Source: Luxibacter massiliensis
Lineage (GTDB): Bacteria; Bacillota; Clostridia; Lachnospirales; Lachnospiraceae
NCBI RefSeq assembly: GCF_900604355.1
Contig: NZ_UWOE01000001.1
Coordinates: 1,736,001-1,800,000, forward strand
Direction of reading: 5' to 3'
DNA length: 64,000 nt
Position numbers and translations under genes: made by a program. Shown here in pieces: positions 1 through 8,563 of this stretch. The notes under the pieces were generated by a model that was not told the origin of the DNA, did no database searches, and saw only the letters and a program-made list of their open reading frames with translations. How positions within the stretch are numbered: position 1 is the stretch's first letter; every line of letters begins with the position of its first letter.

Positions 1-737
1 TGAAGGGGCCGGATGAATTTACACAACTGAGCAATAGCTTTAACCATATGGCAGAAGAACTAAACAGTGTGGAAATGCTCCGCACGGATTTTGTCAATAA
101 CTTCTCCCATGAGTTTAAAACGCCCATTGTATCTATCCGTGGATTTGCAAAAATGCTCAAAAGAGAAGATTTGACAGCAGATGAACGAAATGAATATCTA
201 AACATTATTATAGAAGAATCAGAACGCCTGACTGAATTAGCCTCTAATGTACTGAGCCTGACAAAACTGGAGCAGCAGTCTATTTTGACAGATACCAGAC
301 AGTGTAATATTGCCGAACAGATTCGGCTTGTGATTGCAATGATGTACAGTAAATGGTCACAGAAAGATATTACTTTCGATTTCGAATGCGGGGAACGGTA
401 TGTAAACGGGAATGAGGAGCTTTTAAAACAAATCTGGATGAATATGCTGGATAATGCAGTGAAATTCTCTCCGAATCACTCCACTGTTAAGATATCCATT
501 ATTCAGAGAGTACACTCCACAACCGTAACCATAGGGAATGACGGTTCCCCCATCAGTGAAAATCTTTCTGCCCACATTTTTGATAAATTCTATCAGGGAG
601 ATACTTCACACACGGAAAAAGGAAACGGCTTAGGTCTTGCAATCGTAAAACGCATTGTGGAATTACACCATGGTAATATACAACTTGCGGAAGGCAGCGG
701 GAATGGTACGGTTTTTGAAATTTCACTTCCAATTTAA
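1..737 (+). CDS. Sensor histidine kinase, 5' end outside window
   Basis: The frame is open from the window edge, so this is the C-terminal part of a membrane sensor kinase. It begins in what looks like the end of a HAMP linker (DEFTQLSNSFNHMAEEL), then a HisKA dimerisation box with phospho-acceptor His in SHEFKTP, an N box around WMNMLDNAVKF, and the G boxes GNGLGLAIVKRIVE near the end. It autophosphorylates on His and passes phosphate to a response regulator that must lie upstream of the window. The first ATG (48) is internal and should not be taken as the start. Nothing suggests the visible part is damaged. Confidence 0.9.
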   Translation, partial: KGPDEFTQLSNSFNHMAEELNSVEMLRTDFVNNFSHEFKTPIVSIRGFAKMLKREDLTADERNEYLNIIIEESERLTELASNVLSLTKLEQQSILTDTRQCNIAEQIRLVIAMMYSKWSQKDITFDFECGERYVNGNEELLKQIWMNMLDNAVKFSPNHSTVKISIIQRVHSTTVTIGNDGSPISENLSAHIFDKFYQGDTSHTEKGNGLGLAIVKRIVELHHGNIQLAEGSGNGTVFEISLPI

Positions 738-741
738 CCTC

Positions 742-804
742 ATCAAGAAAGCACCCTGCTTCGATGTCTAAGAGACATAAGCAGTGGGCGGGGACTCGCT
801 TGAT
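742..804. repeat. Long imperfect inverted repeat between kinase gene and IS256
   Basis: ATCAAG at 742-747 pairs with CTTGAT at 799-804. Inside it CCCTGCTT pairs loosely with AAGCAGTGGG, and ATGTCT pairs with AGACAT around a 3-base loop. It may be the kinase gene's transcript-end structure or the remnant of an older small element that attracted the IS256. No T-run follows, so it is not a standard terminator. Confidence 0.5.
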
Positions 805-881
805 CAAGGAGAGTATCCCAAAGATTGTGTAAACCTTCAAACTGATGTAAGATAAAATTACTCAGTTTGGAGGTTTATTTT

Positions 882-2129
882 ATGGCAAGAAAAAAAGATT
901 CACCACAAAAGGCAACACTCAGAGAGGTGATGGGAGCTTACCTAAAGGAAAACAATGTAAAAGTCAAAGATGGTACGGATGTAAATTCCATCATGCGGGA
1001 TATGATGTCTGTCATTTTTGAAGGTGCCCTGGATGAAGAACTGAATGAAGAACTCGGCTATTCCAAATATGACTACAGAAATAAAGAGACGGATAACAGC
1101 CGGAATGGATACTCCCAGAAGACGGTTCACACCAGTTACGGAGACATGGAGTTAGATATTCCCCGTGACCGTAAAGGGGATTTTGAACCACAGGCAATCA
1201 AGAAATACCAGAATACAGTGACGCAGTACATGGAGGAAAAGATCATCTCTATGTATGCAAAGGGAATGACCACTGCGGATATAGAAAGTCATATGAAGGG
1301 CTTATACGATATCGGTATCTCAGACAGTACCATCAGCCGGATCACAGATAAGATACTTCCTATCGTAAAGGAGTGGCAGGAACGTCCACTGGAAGATATT
1401 TATGCCGTTGTCTTTATGGATGCGGTCCATTATCATGTACGAAATGAGGGACGGATCGTAAAAAGAGCGGTCTATATCGCGATAGGGATTGATATGGACG
1501 GACATAAGGATGTGCTTGGTATGTATGTGGGGCAGAATGAAAGCGCGAAATTCTGGCTGTCAATTTTAAACGGTTTAAAAAACCGTGGCGTACAGGATAT
1601 CCTGATCGCCTGCGTAGATGGTCTTACCGGATTTCCACAGGCAATCGAAGCTGTCTACCCGGAAACAGAGGTTCAGCAGTGTATCATTCATCAGATCCGG
1701 AATACCACAAAGTTTGTCTCTTACAAGGAAATCAAACCATTAATGGCTGACTTGAAACGCGTATACGCTGCACCAACGGAAGAAATCGCTTTATCTGAAC
1801 TGGACAGTTTTGATGAGAAATGGAGTGGGAAATAGCCTAAGATAGCGAAATCCTGGAGGGATAACTGGGCGAACCTGTCGACTTATTTCAAGTACCCGGA
1901 AGCAGTCAGACGCCTTATTTATACTACAAATGCTATCGAAGGTTTCAACCGCCAACTTCGGAAAGTCACAAAATCCAAGACGATCTTTCCATCAGATGAC
2001 AGCCTTCTAAAAATGCTGTATCTGGCAATGATGGATATCACGAAAAAATGGACAGGGCACCGCCAGGACTGGGGCCAGATCCACTCCCAGTTGGAGATCT
2101 TCTTTGAAGAACGCCTGTCAGGATTATAA
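882..2129 (+). pseudogene. IS256-family transposase, nonsense mutation
   Basis: Mutator/IS256-type DDE transposase. The first part contains the family block with VVFMDAVHYHVR (first catalytic Asp) and CVDGLTGFPQAI (second Asp). At 1833-1835 a TAG follows SGK; the same frame then continues without further stops as PKIAKSWRDNWANLS and TTNAIEGFNRQLRK to the normal C-terminus FFEERLSGL at 2129. A single base change from a Tyr codon (TAC/TAT) explains the stop, so the element is probably immobile unless complemented. ATG 882 follows a GGAGG; an in-frame ATG at 867 lacks one. Confidence 0.85.
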
Positions 2130-2147
2130 CCAGAGTCTTAATATCAT

Positions 2148-2236
2148 AGGGCTGCTGCGGCAGCCCTGCTTGACATGCATGTAATCTGGATTATAATACA
2201 GGAAAGGGACAAAGCCTAAGAAATGGCTTTGCCCCT
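2148..2236. other. Two hairpins downstream of the IS256 transposase
   Basis: AGGGCTGC at 2148-2155 pairs with GCAGCCCT at 2160-2167. AAGGG-CAAAGCC at 2204-2216 pairs with GGCTTTG-CCCTT at 2224-2236. Neither is followed by a clear T-run, so they may act as read-through barriers or folding elements of the IS end rather than intrinsic terminators. Confidence 0.4.
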
Positions 2237-2349
2237 TAGAAACTAATAACATATCTTATATCAGTTTTTTCTGTTTACACAAAATTTGAAACTCTCTCGG
2301 AGTTCAGGCTCCGCCTGATAAGCTGCACAGCAGCTAGGAGGTTATGAAA

Positions 2350-2601
2350 ATCTATTTTTTCTCTTTTCCTGCTATAAATGGAAAATCCAGTCAGATCCGT
2401 CGGCATAATATCCAGTGTAAACTGTACCCGTTTGCTTTCTAATCCCATCGTTTTCGCAAAAGCTAAAGCCAGTGTTATTTTTCCAACTCCCGGAATATCT
2501 TCTAATAACACGTGGCCATTCACCAGAAAAGCCAGAAGCACCTTTTCTACAACTGATTCCTTTCCAAGAATAATCCGGTTTACCTGATTTTCCGCTGCCA
2601 T
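2350..2601 (-). pseudogene. MoxR-type AAA+ ATPase, N-terminal remnant
   Basis: The start resembles MoxR chaperone ATPases: MAAENQVNRIILGKE, then GHVLLEDIPGVGKIT (Walker A with Ile where Thr is usual) and the MoxR block MPTDLTGFSIY. Similarity stops after that block, before Walker B, at the IS256 border. The rest of the ATPase is missing, so this is a non-functional 5' fragment. No partner (DUF58/VWA) gene is seen next to it. Confidence 0.7.
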
Positions 2602-2628
2602 CTCATTGGCGTTTTATCTGAGAGAACC

Positions 2629-3351
2629 TTACCAGGTCATGGCAAATTCCGCCAGTTTTGGATCTGAGGCATTGCTAATCATAGTCTTTGCCGTATCCAA
2701 GGCCTTCAACTGCTCCATCTCCTCCTGCGCCAGCGTAAAATTAAATAAGTTGAAATTTTCACAAATCCTCTCCACGTGAACAGATTTCGGAATTACTGCT
2801 ACACCGCTTTGGATTAAGAAACGAAGAACCGTCTGTGCGGGAGTCTTTCCATGGGTTTTTGCAATCTTTTGTACAGTTTCTTCTGCAAACATTTCATTTG
2901 CCTTTCCCTGACCCAGCGGTGCATATGCCTGATGCGCGACGCCGTATTTTCCCAGCCACTCATACTCCGCCTTTCTCTGACAGTAGAGGTGGGTTTCAAT
3001 CTGGTTGACTGCAGGGCAGATATTGTGAAAATGAATCAGGTCTATCAGACGGTCTGGTTCAAAATTAGATACGCCGATTGCCCTGATTATCCCTTCCTGA
3101 TACAAGGCCTCCAAATCTCTCCATGCTGTATAGGTATTTCCGTATAGCCAATGCAGCAGCACCATATCCAGATAATTTATGCCCAGCTTTTCCATGGAGT
3201 CCAACACACTCTGACGGCAGTCCCCACTTTCATAATTATGGAACCAGACCTTGGTGGTAATAAACAGCTCTTCCCTTGGTACACCGCAGTTTCGAATTGC
3301 CGCACCTACAGCTTCTTCATTCCCGTAAGCCTGGGCCGTATCCCCCTGCAC
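2629..3351 (-). pseudogene. Aldo/keto reductase, N-terminus missing
   Basis: AKR5-like reductase. Visible are DTAQAYGNE (catalytic Asp and Tyr), TTKVW (catalytic Lys), LLHWLYG (active-site His), GVSNF, and NADPH-binding residues near VIPKSVHVERICENF. About 40 residues containing the first beta strands are absent. The only start is a GTG at 3351 without a ribosome site; upstream codons still weakly resemble the family (PLDCIKI) until a TAA about 60 bases further. It is most likely a truncated pseudogene. Confidence 0.65.
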
Positions 3352-3570
3352 GACTATCTTGATACAATCTAACGGTACATTCTCGATACCCTGTTAACGA
3401 TGAACACACCGGGTACAAACCTCTTTCTGCTCTATTTTAAGCGTAATTATGCGGAAAGGGTATGTCGCAAAAGGGATTGCCGGGGCAAAGAAACGATATT
3501 CTGAAAAACAGGAAAATTTGGAAAGTAAAAAGGCTTGTCAGACGTTGTAATAGAGAAATACATGGGAAGA
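3352..3570. other. Gene-free stretch between AKR remnant and IS1182
   Basis: No convincing gene, RNA or repeat was seen. The part next to the reductase retains faint traces of its lost N-terminus. The rest is AT-rich and shows no ribosome site leading into an open frame. Confidence 0.5.
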
Positions 3571-3626
3571 GGGTGTCGCAAAATCATCAAATTAGATGAT
3601 TGAGCGGCACCCTCGCTCTATATAGG

Positions 3627-3674
3627 AAAAATCCGGATGGAATCCTTTTGTTTCAGGAATCCTTCCGGATTTTT
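3627..3674 (-). terminator. Terminator of IS1182 transposase copy 1
   Basis: AAAAATCCGGA and GGATTCC/GGAATCC arms form a long interrupted stem bounded by A-run and T-run (TTTTT), directly after the transposase stop codon. It is symmetric and would terminate on both strands. Copy 2 has the same structure. Confidence 0.75.
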
Positions 3675-3709
3675 GGCGTACTTTAATAATGCTTTGTTTT
3701 TCTTGTTTT

Positions 3710-5317
3710 TTAAGCGGTCTCTTTTACTGGAAAAAGATGACTTCCAGTGCGTTCCCTCTGGATTTTTGCATGCAGTTTATTGATGTTGTATCCCATACAC
3801 AGCAAAATAATCTCCAGTTTTACCTTGGTTTTCCCTCGCAGCAGAAATCTTTGAAATTCGTAATCATTTTTCAAAACACCAAAGGCTCCCTCTGCCTGGA
3901 CGGAACGGTTCATCCGATATTTGATTCCCGTTTCACTTAGGATATTTTCATAGGATTCCTGTCGTTTTTCCAGAAAGCTTTTTGAAATGTATAACCGCTT
4001 ATTTCCTTTTGCTTTAGTACATTTTTCTTTATAAGCACATCCGTTGCAGTCTTCACATTCGTAAACGGTTACTTCCGATTCATACCCGCTCTTGCTTTTC
4101 TGCTTTTTGATAAAAAGTGGGGACAGGGATTTCCCTGCATGACAAATGTATATATCTGCTTCTTGGTCATATCCCATATTTTCACGTTTGCTGATATCCT
4201 GCTTGAAGCTCCGTTTCTTCCATTTCTCATAAGTCTGTGGTTTTATGTATGGTTTTTGCTCTGCACTTCTCAGATAAGTATACGCTTCTTCACTTTCATA
4301 TCCTGAATCAGCCGTTACACTCGGATAACGGAAACCCAGATTCGTTTCCATTGTCTTTAAAAAAGGAACCAATGTCCAGACATCATTTCGATCCTGAAAA
4401 ATATCTGCTGCTACGATATATTCACTGTCTACTGCAATCTGTACATTATACCCGGGCTTTAACTGTGCATTTCTCATATGGTCATCTTCCATATGCATAA
4501 AGGCTGCATCCGGATCTGTTTTACAATAATTATTTCTTCCCTGAAAACTTGCCGTATGCCAGTCATAAACGCTTTGTCGTTCAAGAAATCTGCGAAAAAG
4601 CTCTAAATACCGTTGGTTTTTGCTTTTCTTTTTTCCTCGTCCGTGGACAAAAACGGTGTTGTCTCTCTGGCATCGGTTTTCTAAAAACCGGACTATGTTC
4701 TGTAAATCCTGGGTCCTTGATTCTGAAGTGACAGAAAAATCCTGCAGGTATTCCTTGTTCAGAAGCTGTATGGTTTCCTGTATCTTCCGAAACATTTTTT
4801 CTTCCCACTTTCCTACGGATTTTTTCCAGACAAACGTATATTTGTTTGCACAGGCCTCTAACTTTGTCCCGTCAATAAATACAGTCTCCTTTAACAGTTC
4901 CCCGGAATCCCCCAAACGTTTTACCATCTGGTAAAAGAGATTTTCACAGGCATCTGCCAAAAATCCGGTACGAAAGCGGGCAATCGTGCTGTGATCAGGA
5001 GCCTTTTGTCCAGCTAACAGCCACATAAAGTTGATATCCCTTTTGCAAGCTGTTTCCATTTTTCTTGAAGAATAAATGTTTTGAGAATAAGCGTAGGTCA
5101 GGATCTTGAACATGGTCTTTGGGTCGACTGCGGGATTTCTGCCTTTTGCAGAGTAAGCCTGATACAGCAAGCTGTAATCTAAATCCTCCAATTCGTGGCT
5201 GAGCAGTCGAACAGAATCATCATCAGGAACCAAACCTTCCAAATTTAATGGCAAAACCAGTTGATAAGGTTCGCCAAATTCGGTATAATTTTTATGGTAT
5301 TTTAATTTACTTGACAT
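3710..5317 (-). CDS. IS1182-family transposase
   Basis: 535-residue DDE transposase with the N-terminal DUF772-type region (MSSKLKYHKNYT, then DPKTMFKILTYAYSQNIYSSR and PDHSTIARFRTGF). FIDGTKLEA carries the first catalytic Asp, TADSGYESE the second, and the C-terminal QAEGAFGVLKNDYEFQRF carries the Glu. A Cys cluster (CEDCNGCAYKEKC) may bind zinc. The frame is intact and probably active. It matches the transposase at 24661-26268 at most positions, with a few dozen visible substitutions. Confidence 0.92.
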   Translation of the reverse strand: MSSKLKYHKNYTEFGEPYQLVLPLNLEGLVPDDDSVRLLSHELEDLDYSLLYQAYSAKGRNPAVDPKTMFKILTYAYSQNIYSSRKMETACKRDINFMWLLAGQKAPDHSTIARFRTGFLADACENLFYQMVKRLGDSGELLKETVFIDGTKLEACANKYTFVWKKSVGKWEEKMFRKIQETIQLLNKEYLQDFSVTSESRTQDLQNIVRFLENRCQRDNTVFVHGRGKKKSKNQRYLELFRRFLERQSVYDWHTASFQGRNNYCKTDPDAAFMHMEDDHMRNAQLKPGYNVQIAVDSEYIVAADIFQDRNDVWTLVPFLKTMETNLGFRYPSVTADSGYESEEAYTYLRSAEQKPYIKPQTYEKWKKRSFKQDISKRENMGYDQEADIYICHAGKSLSPLFIKKQKSKSGYESEVTVYECEDCNGCAYKEKCTKAKGNKRLYISKSFLEKRQESYENILSETGIKYRMNRSVQAEGAFGVLKNDYEFQRFLLRGKTKVKLEIILLCMGYNINKLHAKIQRERTGSHLFPVKETA

Positions 5318-5457
5318 ATCTTATTATACCATGGATTGCGGACTCTTCGGAGTCCGTTTTCTATTTTAGGGTACAAAAAAGGAGCGCTGCTCCATAGGTG
5401 ATTACTCACCTATTTTGCAACGCCCCCCACCTCGTCACATTGTTCATAGTTAAAGGC

Positions 5458-6258
5458 TCATAACTTCCTGATACACCCCAGGAATTGATCTAAGACAATC
5501 AACAAGTCATCATTTAGTCTTTTGCGGCATTCTTTCAAGCAATGTTTCGGTATGTCATAATAGGCTTCGCCTATACTCCCAGCTATACATGTCAATGTGT
5601 CGCAATCTCCACCGAGAGAAACTGCTGTACGAATTACATCTTCAAAATCCTGTGCCTCCAGAAAAGATGTAATTGCTTCCGGAACAGTCTTTTGACAAGT
5701 TTCATCATGAAAATATAATGGTCTAATTTCATCACACGATCTGGAAAGATCATATCCGAACTCATCCACCACATAGTTTTTAATGAATTTTTTATCTGCT
5801 CCTGTCCTTGCTAAAAATATAGCACTTGCTACCGCTTCAGCACCTTTTACCCCTTCTGGATGATTATGTGATACCTCGGCTGTCCATCTGGCTACATCTC
5901 TTGTTTTTTCTATAGAGTCATACAACCATCCTACAGCTGAAACCCTCATAGCTGCTCCGTTACCGAAACTACCATATGGTTCTGGATTCTTTTCAACAAG
6001 CCAAGACGAGAACATTCCTCCGTAACCTGCGTCGGGATAACGCCTTCCCCACTTTTGCATAGAACAAATAATATTGGCTTTTGTCACTTCTTCAGACTTA
6101 CCAATAGAATCCAATAATGCCTCTGCCACTGCTATGGACATAACTGAATCATCTGTGAACTGTGACTCCTCAATAAACATTGGGAAATCCTTTGTTTTAT
6201 TCCCCCTGTCAAACTCATAAGGAGCTCCAACCATGTCGCCAATTATCGCTCCATACAT
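5458..6258 (-). CDS. ADP-ribosylglycohydrolase (DraG-like), probable immunity protein
   Basis: 266 residues, full length for the DraG/ARH family, which removes ADP-ribose from modified protein side chains. The two metal sites are visible: IGDMVGAPYEFD at the N-terminus with FTDDSVM, and GGDCDTLTCIAGSIGEAYY near the C-terminus. ATG 6258 follows GGAGGTGACGAT. It is the last gene of a leftward set that includes an ADP-ribosyltransferase toxin at 9450-11876. I infer that it protects the producer by reversing that modification. A housekeeping role is possible but the linkage argues against it. The IS1182 lies directly downstream. Confidence 0.85.
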   Translation of the reverse strand: MYGAIIGDMVGAPYEFDRGNKTKDFPMFIEESQFTDDSVMSIAVAEALLDSIGKSEEVTKANIICSMQKWGRRYPDAGYGGMFSSWLVEKNPEPYGSFGNGAAMRVSAVGWLYDSIEKTRDVARWTAEVSHNHPEGVKGAEAVASAIFLARTGADKKFIKNYVVDEFGYDLSRSCDEIRPLYFHDETCQKTVPEAITSFLEAQDFEDVIRTAVSLGGDCDTLTCIAGSIGEAYYDIPKHCLKECRKRLNDDLLIVLDQFLGCIRKL

Positions 6259-6280
6259 ATCGTCACCTCCAAAAACTATC

Positions 6281-6955
6281 TCAATACATCAATCTCCTGT
6301 TTCTCTCACTTGCGGCACGCTCTATTTTCTTTATGGTTTCTTCCGCTGCAGCAATGTCATTTTTATCAAGATTACCTTCCAGAGTATCTATCAGATCCAG
6401 CACGGAAAGTTCATATTCACGAACTGAATTATTAGATTTCGCAGGACTCGAATGTAAAAGGTCATAAAGACTCTCCACTTTTTTTCTGAGTTTCTTTTCA
6501 GGAATAGAATCCATAATTCCTTTTAAATGTGCAGAGGCATCTTTTACATACCTTAATTCCATCTCGTGGCGTGCCACACTATCAGCAGTGCTTTCATTGG
6601 CAATCATATGAGATATCAGCATAATAGCATAAATACCCGCAATAATCACCTGTATAATCAAAGCCAGCTTATAAGACTCTGGTTTTGTAAATACAAAAAT
6701 CAAGCCCACAACAAATGCCACAATAAAGTATGTGGATGAGATAGAGTACAGTGAAAAACCAAGTACAGCTGTATTCGTGGATTTTCTCACTAACAACGGC
6801 GTAACCAATAGCATAATGTAAGCAAAATGGATAAATCCGTATGAAATCCAAACTGATGCGGGATGATTGGTTCCACCTGCAACGAAAAAGACTACATTGA
6901 ATACTATCAGGAAAATCAAATCTATGAGTATCCACAGTACACGTTTTTTATTCAT
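6281..6955 (-). CDS. Four-helix membrane protein with C-terminal coiled region
   Basis: 224 residues, family not recognised. The first ~110 residues contain about four hydrophobic segments (LWILIDLIFLIVFNVVFFVA, a second around FAYIMLLVTPLLV, a third near STYFIVAFVVGLIFVF, a fourth near ALIIQVIIAGIYAIML). The rest is soluble and charged, with heptad-like stretches ending in AAEETIKKIERAASERNRR. It lies 12 bases after the SPFH gene and 22 before the glycohydrolase, so it is almost certainly cotranscribed. A scaffold or membrane anchor for the SPFH protein is conceivable; this is a guess from position only. Confidence 0.75.
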   Translation of the reverse strand: MNKKRVLWILIDLIFLIVFNVVFFVAGGTNHPASVWISYGFIHFAYIMLLVTPLLVRKSTNTAVLGFSLYSISSTYFIVAFVVGLIFVFTKPESYKLALIIQVIIAGIYAIMLISHMIANESTADSVARHEMELRYVKDASAHLKGIMDSIPEKKLRKKVESLYDLLHSSPAKSNNSVREYELSVLDLIDTLEGNLDKNDIAAAEETIKKIERAASERNRRLMY

Positions 6956-6967
6956 TGGTATCGCCTC

Positions 6968-8134
6968 CTACATTCTGCCCAGAACTTCTGCCTTCTTTGC
7001 ATCGTATTCTGCCTGCTCAATCAATCCTGCATCAAGCATTTTTTTGAGTTTGCCGAGCGTTTCCATAGGATCCTCCGCAGGTGCCTGAGTCCCGCCCTGA
7101 GCTGTTCCTGCACCTTTAGGTGCAAATCTGCCAGAAGGTGTGGGCTGACTCGGCTGTGCTGGCTGCTGTGGCGTTTGCTGGCTCATAGGTGCAAACATTT
7201 GATTCGCCATATTTCCGAATACACTTCCAGCGGCAACTCCCATGCCCATTCCTGCGCCCATAGCACCGACACCACCGGCACCGGGGTTTCTTGCCAGATC
7301 GCCAAGAATACTAGCAGCCTGCTGGCGTCCCCAATCTTCACCGAGGACATCCATAACGCCTTTATCACCCTGTGCCAGCTTAACTTTGCTGATTGAAGCA
7401 ATCTGCGACTCATCAATCGCATCGTACTTGCTGTTGTCGATATCAAACCCCGCAAGGGAGAACTTAACGCATTTCAGGCCATAGTCCTGTACAACCTCAT
7501 CGATGTATGGTTCAATCTGTTCTGAGAGTTCGTCCATATAGGCATCAATTCCTATAAGTTCCTGTTCCAATCCATTCAGGAACTTCGAAATTGCAGATTT
7601 TATCTTACCCTGGAATTCACTCTCAAAATATTTGTTCAGTTCTTCCTGAAATTGGTACGGCACATTATTGCCGATGAGTTTTTCGAGGAGCTTTGCCGGA
7701 TTCTCAATCCTTACCTTGTATGCTCCGCGTACTCGTGCATCGGTTCGAATTCCCCATACCTTGTCACGCACTTGGATAGGTGTCTCTGTTCCCCATCTAA
7801 TTTCCTGGCTGTCTGCTTTCCGAACAAAATAGACAACACAGTTGAACGTGCTCACTCCCCCTGTAAATGCATTACGAAGCCTGCTGATAAATGGATAATT
7901 CTCCGTTGACAACTTATAGGTACCATTATCAAAGACCTGCTCAATGTTGCCTCCTTTGATAAAGATTGCTTCCTCTCCCGGCATAACGACAAGAGTAGAG
8001 TTGGTATTAAAATCCTCCTCCGGCTGTCTCCATATCAAAAGTTCTCCCGGACCTGTATTCTTTATGACATCAGCCCAGTGCTTCTTTCCACCTGTGTAAG
8101 CAACTTCATTTGGATTTTTTCCGAAAAGTGCCAT
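6968..8134 (-). CDS. SPFH-domain protein with C-terminal SHOCT tail (YdjI/virion-core-like)
   Basis: 388 residues. The first ~290 match the bacterial SPFH family often called virion core protein or YdjI-like, with GELLIWRQPEEDFNTN, VMPGEEAIFIKGG and the DIDNSKYDAID block. A Gly/Ala/Met-rich stretch and a Pro/Gln/Ser-rich linker follow (residues ~290-345). The last ~35 residues, LGKLKKMLDAGLIEQAEYDAK, are a SHOCT oligomerisation motif. Family members build membrane-associated rings and often sit beside stress or export genes. Here it stands between toxin/immunity genes and a membrane protein. AAAGGAGG precedes the ATG. Confidence 0.85.
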   Translation of the reverse strand: MALFGKNPNEVAYTGGKKHWADVIKNTGPGELLIWRQPEEDFNTNSTLVVMPGEEAIFIKGGNIEQVFDNGTYKLSTENYPFISRLRNAFTGGVSTFNCVVYFVRKADSQEIRWGTETPIQVRDKVWGIRTDARVRGAYKVRIENPAKLLEKLIGNNVPYQFQEELNKYFESEFQGKIKSAISKFLNGLEQELIGIDAYMDELSEQIEPYIDEVVQDYGLKCVKFSLAGFDIDNSKYDAIDESQIASISKVKLAQGDKGVMDVLGEDWGRQQAASILGDLARNPGAGGVGAMGAGMGMGVAAGSVFGNMANQMFAPMSQQTPQQPAQPSQPTPSGRFAPKGAGTAQGGTQAPAEDPMETLGKLKKMLDAGLIEQAEYDAKKAEVLGRM

Positions 8135-8164
8135 TATTATTTCCTCCTTTTCCTATGGCTCAGA

Positions 8165-8563
8165 TTATAAAATAATATCTTGAGTACCTATTTTTACAAT
8201 CTCTTCATTTTCTATCAAAACTACCAAATCATTTTCTTTATCAAATCGAAACTTACAAAAAAAGCCAATTGTTCTTTTGTCGTTTTTTTCACGCTTAATA
8301 TAGAGAGATTTAGGAATTACATACGAATAAATATTAATAAAATTCTTATCTACTTTATCCGAATAATTTTCGAGACAATACTCCTTTAATTTTGCATATG
8401 AAGTTTCAAATATCTTTTCCTTATTTTCATAGAATTTATCATAAGCAACACCTTGTTGTTCAGAAATATCCTCACCTTGGAATAAGTCGAAAATTACTTT
8501 AATTTGTACTTGTCTACCCCATATGTCCATTATTTCATTTTTTTCTGGTTCAAGATATCTCAT
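8165..8563 (-). CDS. Probable immunity protein (DUF6985-like)
   Basis: About 132 residues with a small alpha/beta pattern ending in a two-strand element (NDLVVLIENEEIVKIGTQDIIL). The conserved-looking central block (YDKFYENKEKIFETSYAKL) resembles DUF6985-type proteins that accompany toxins; this assignment is from memory and moderate. ATG 8563 is preferred because GGGAGG lies nine bases upstream; an ATG at 8572 overlaps that site. The start overlaps the end of the HNH-toxin gene by 14 bases, the coupling expected for a toxin-immunity pair. Its A+T content is visibly higher than its neighbours', also typical of exchangeable immunity genes. Confidence 0.65.
   Translation of the reverse strand: MRYLEPEKNEIMDIWGRQVQIKVIFDLFQGEDISEQQGVAYDKFYENKEKIFETSYAKLKEYCLENYSDKVDKNFINIYSYVIPKSLYIKREKNDKRTIGFFCKFRFDKENDLVVLIENEEIVKIGTQDIIL

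Larger units (their letters stand above)
809..2296 (+). mobile_element. IS256-family insertion sequence (inactive)
   Basis: The ends are related inverted repeats. The left end starts GAGAGTATCCCAAAG at 809 and continues ATTGTGTAAAC; the right end, read inward from 2296, is GAGAGTTTCAAATTTT then GTGTAAAC. Similarity goes further in, with AACTGATGTAAGATAA at 840-856 against AACTGATATAAGATAT on the right. Exact outer borders and the target duplication could not be fixed. The right end abuts a decayed MoxR gene, which it probably interrupted. Confidence 0.7.
3571..5427 (-). mobile_element. IS1182-family element, copy 1
   Basis: Ends are GGGTGTCGCAAAAT (left) and, read inward from the right, GGGCGTTGCAAAAT, an imperfect inverted repeat. 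Each end also has an internal hairpin: AATCATC/GATGATT on the left, ATAGGTGA/TCACCTAT on the right. One transposase gene fills the element. The same structure recurs at 24522-26378 in the same orientation. Target duplications could not be recognised. Confidence 0.85.

Noticed and set aside
2148..2236. Rho-independent terminator of the IS256
   Set aside because: Stems are good but no T-run follows either one; kept only as hairpins.
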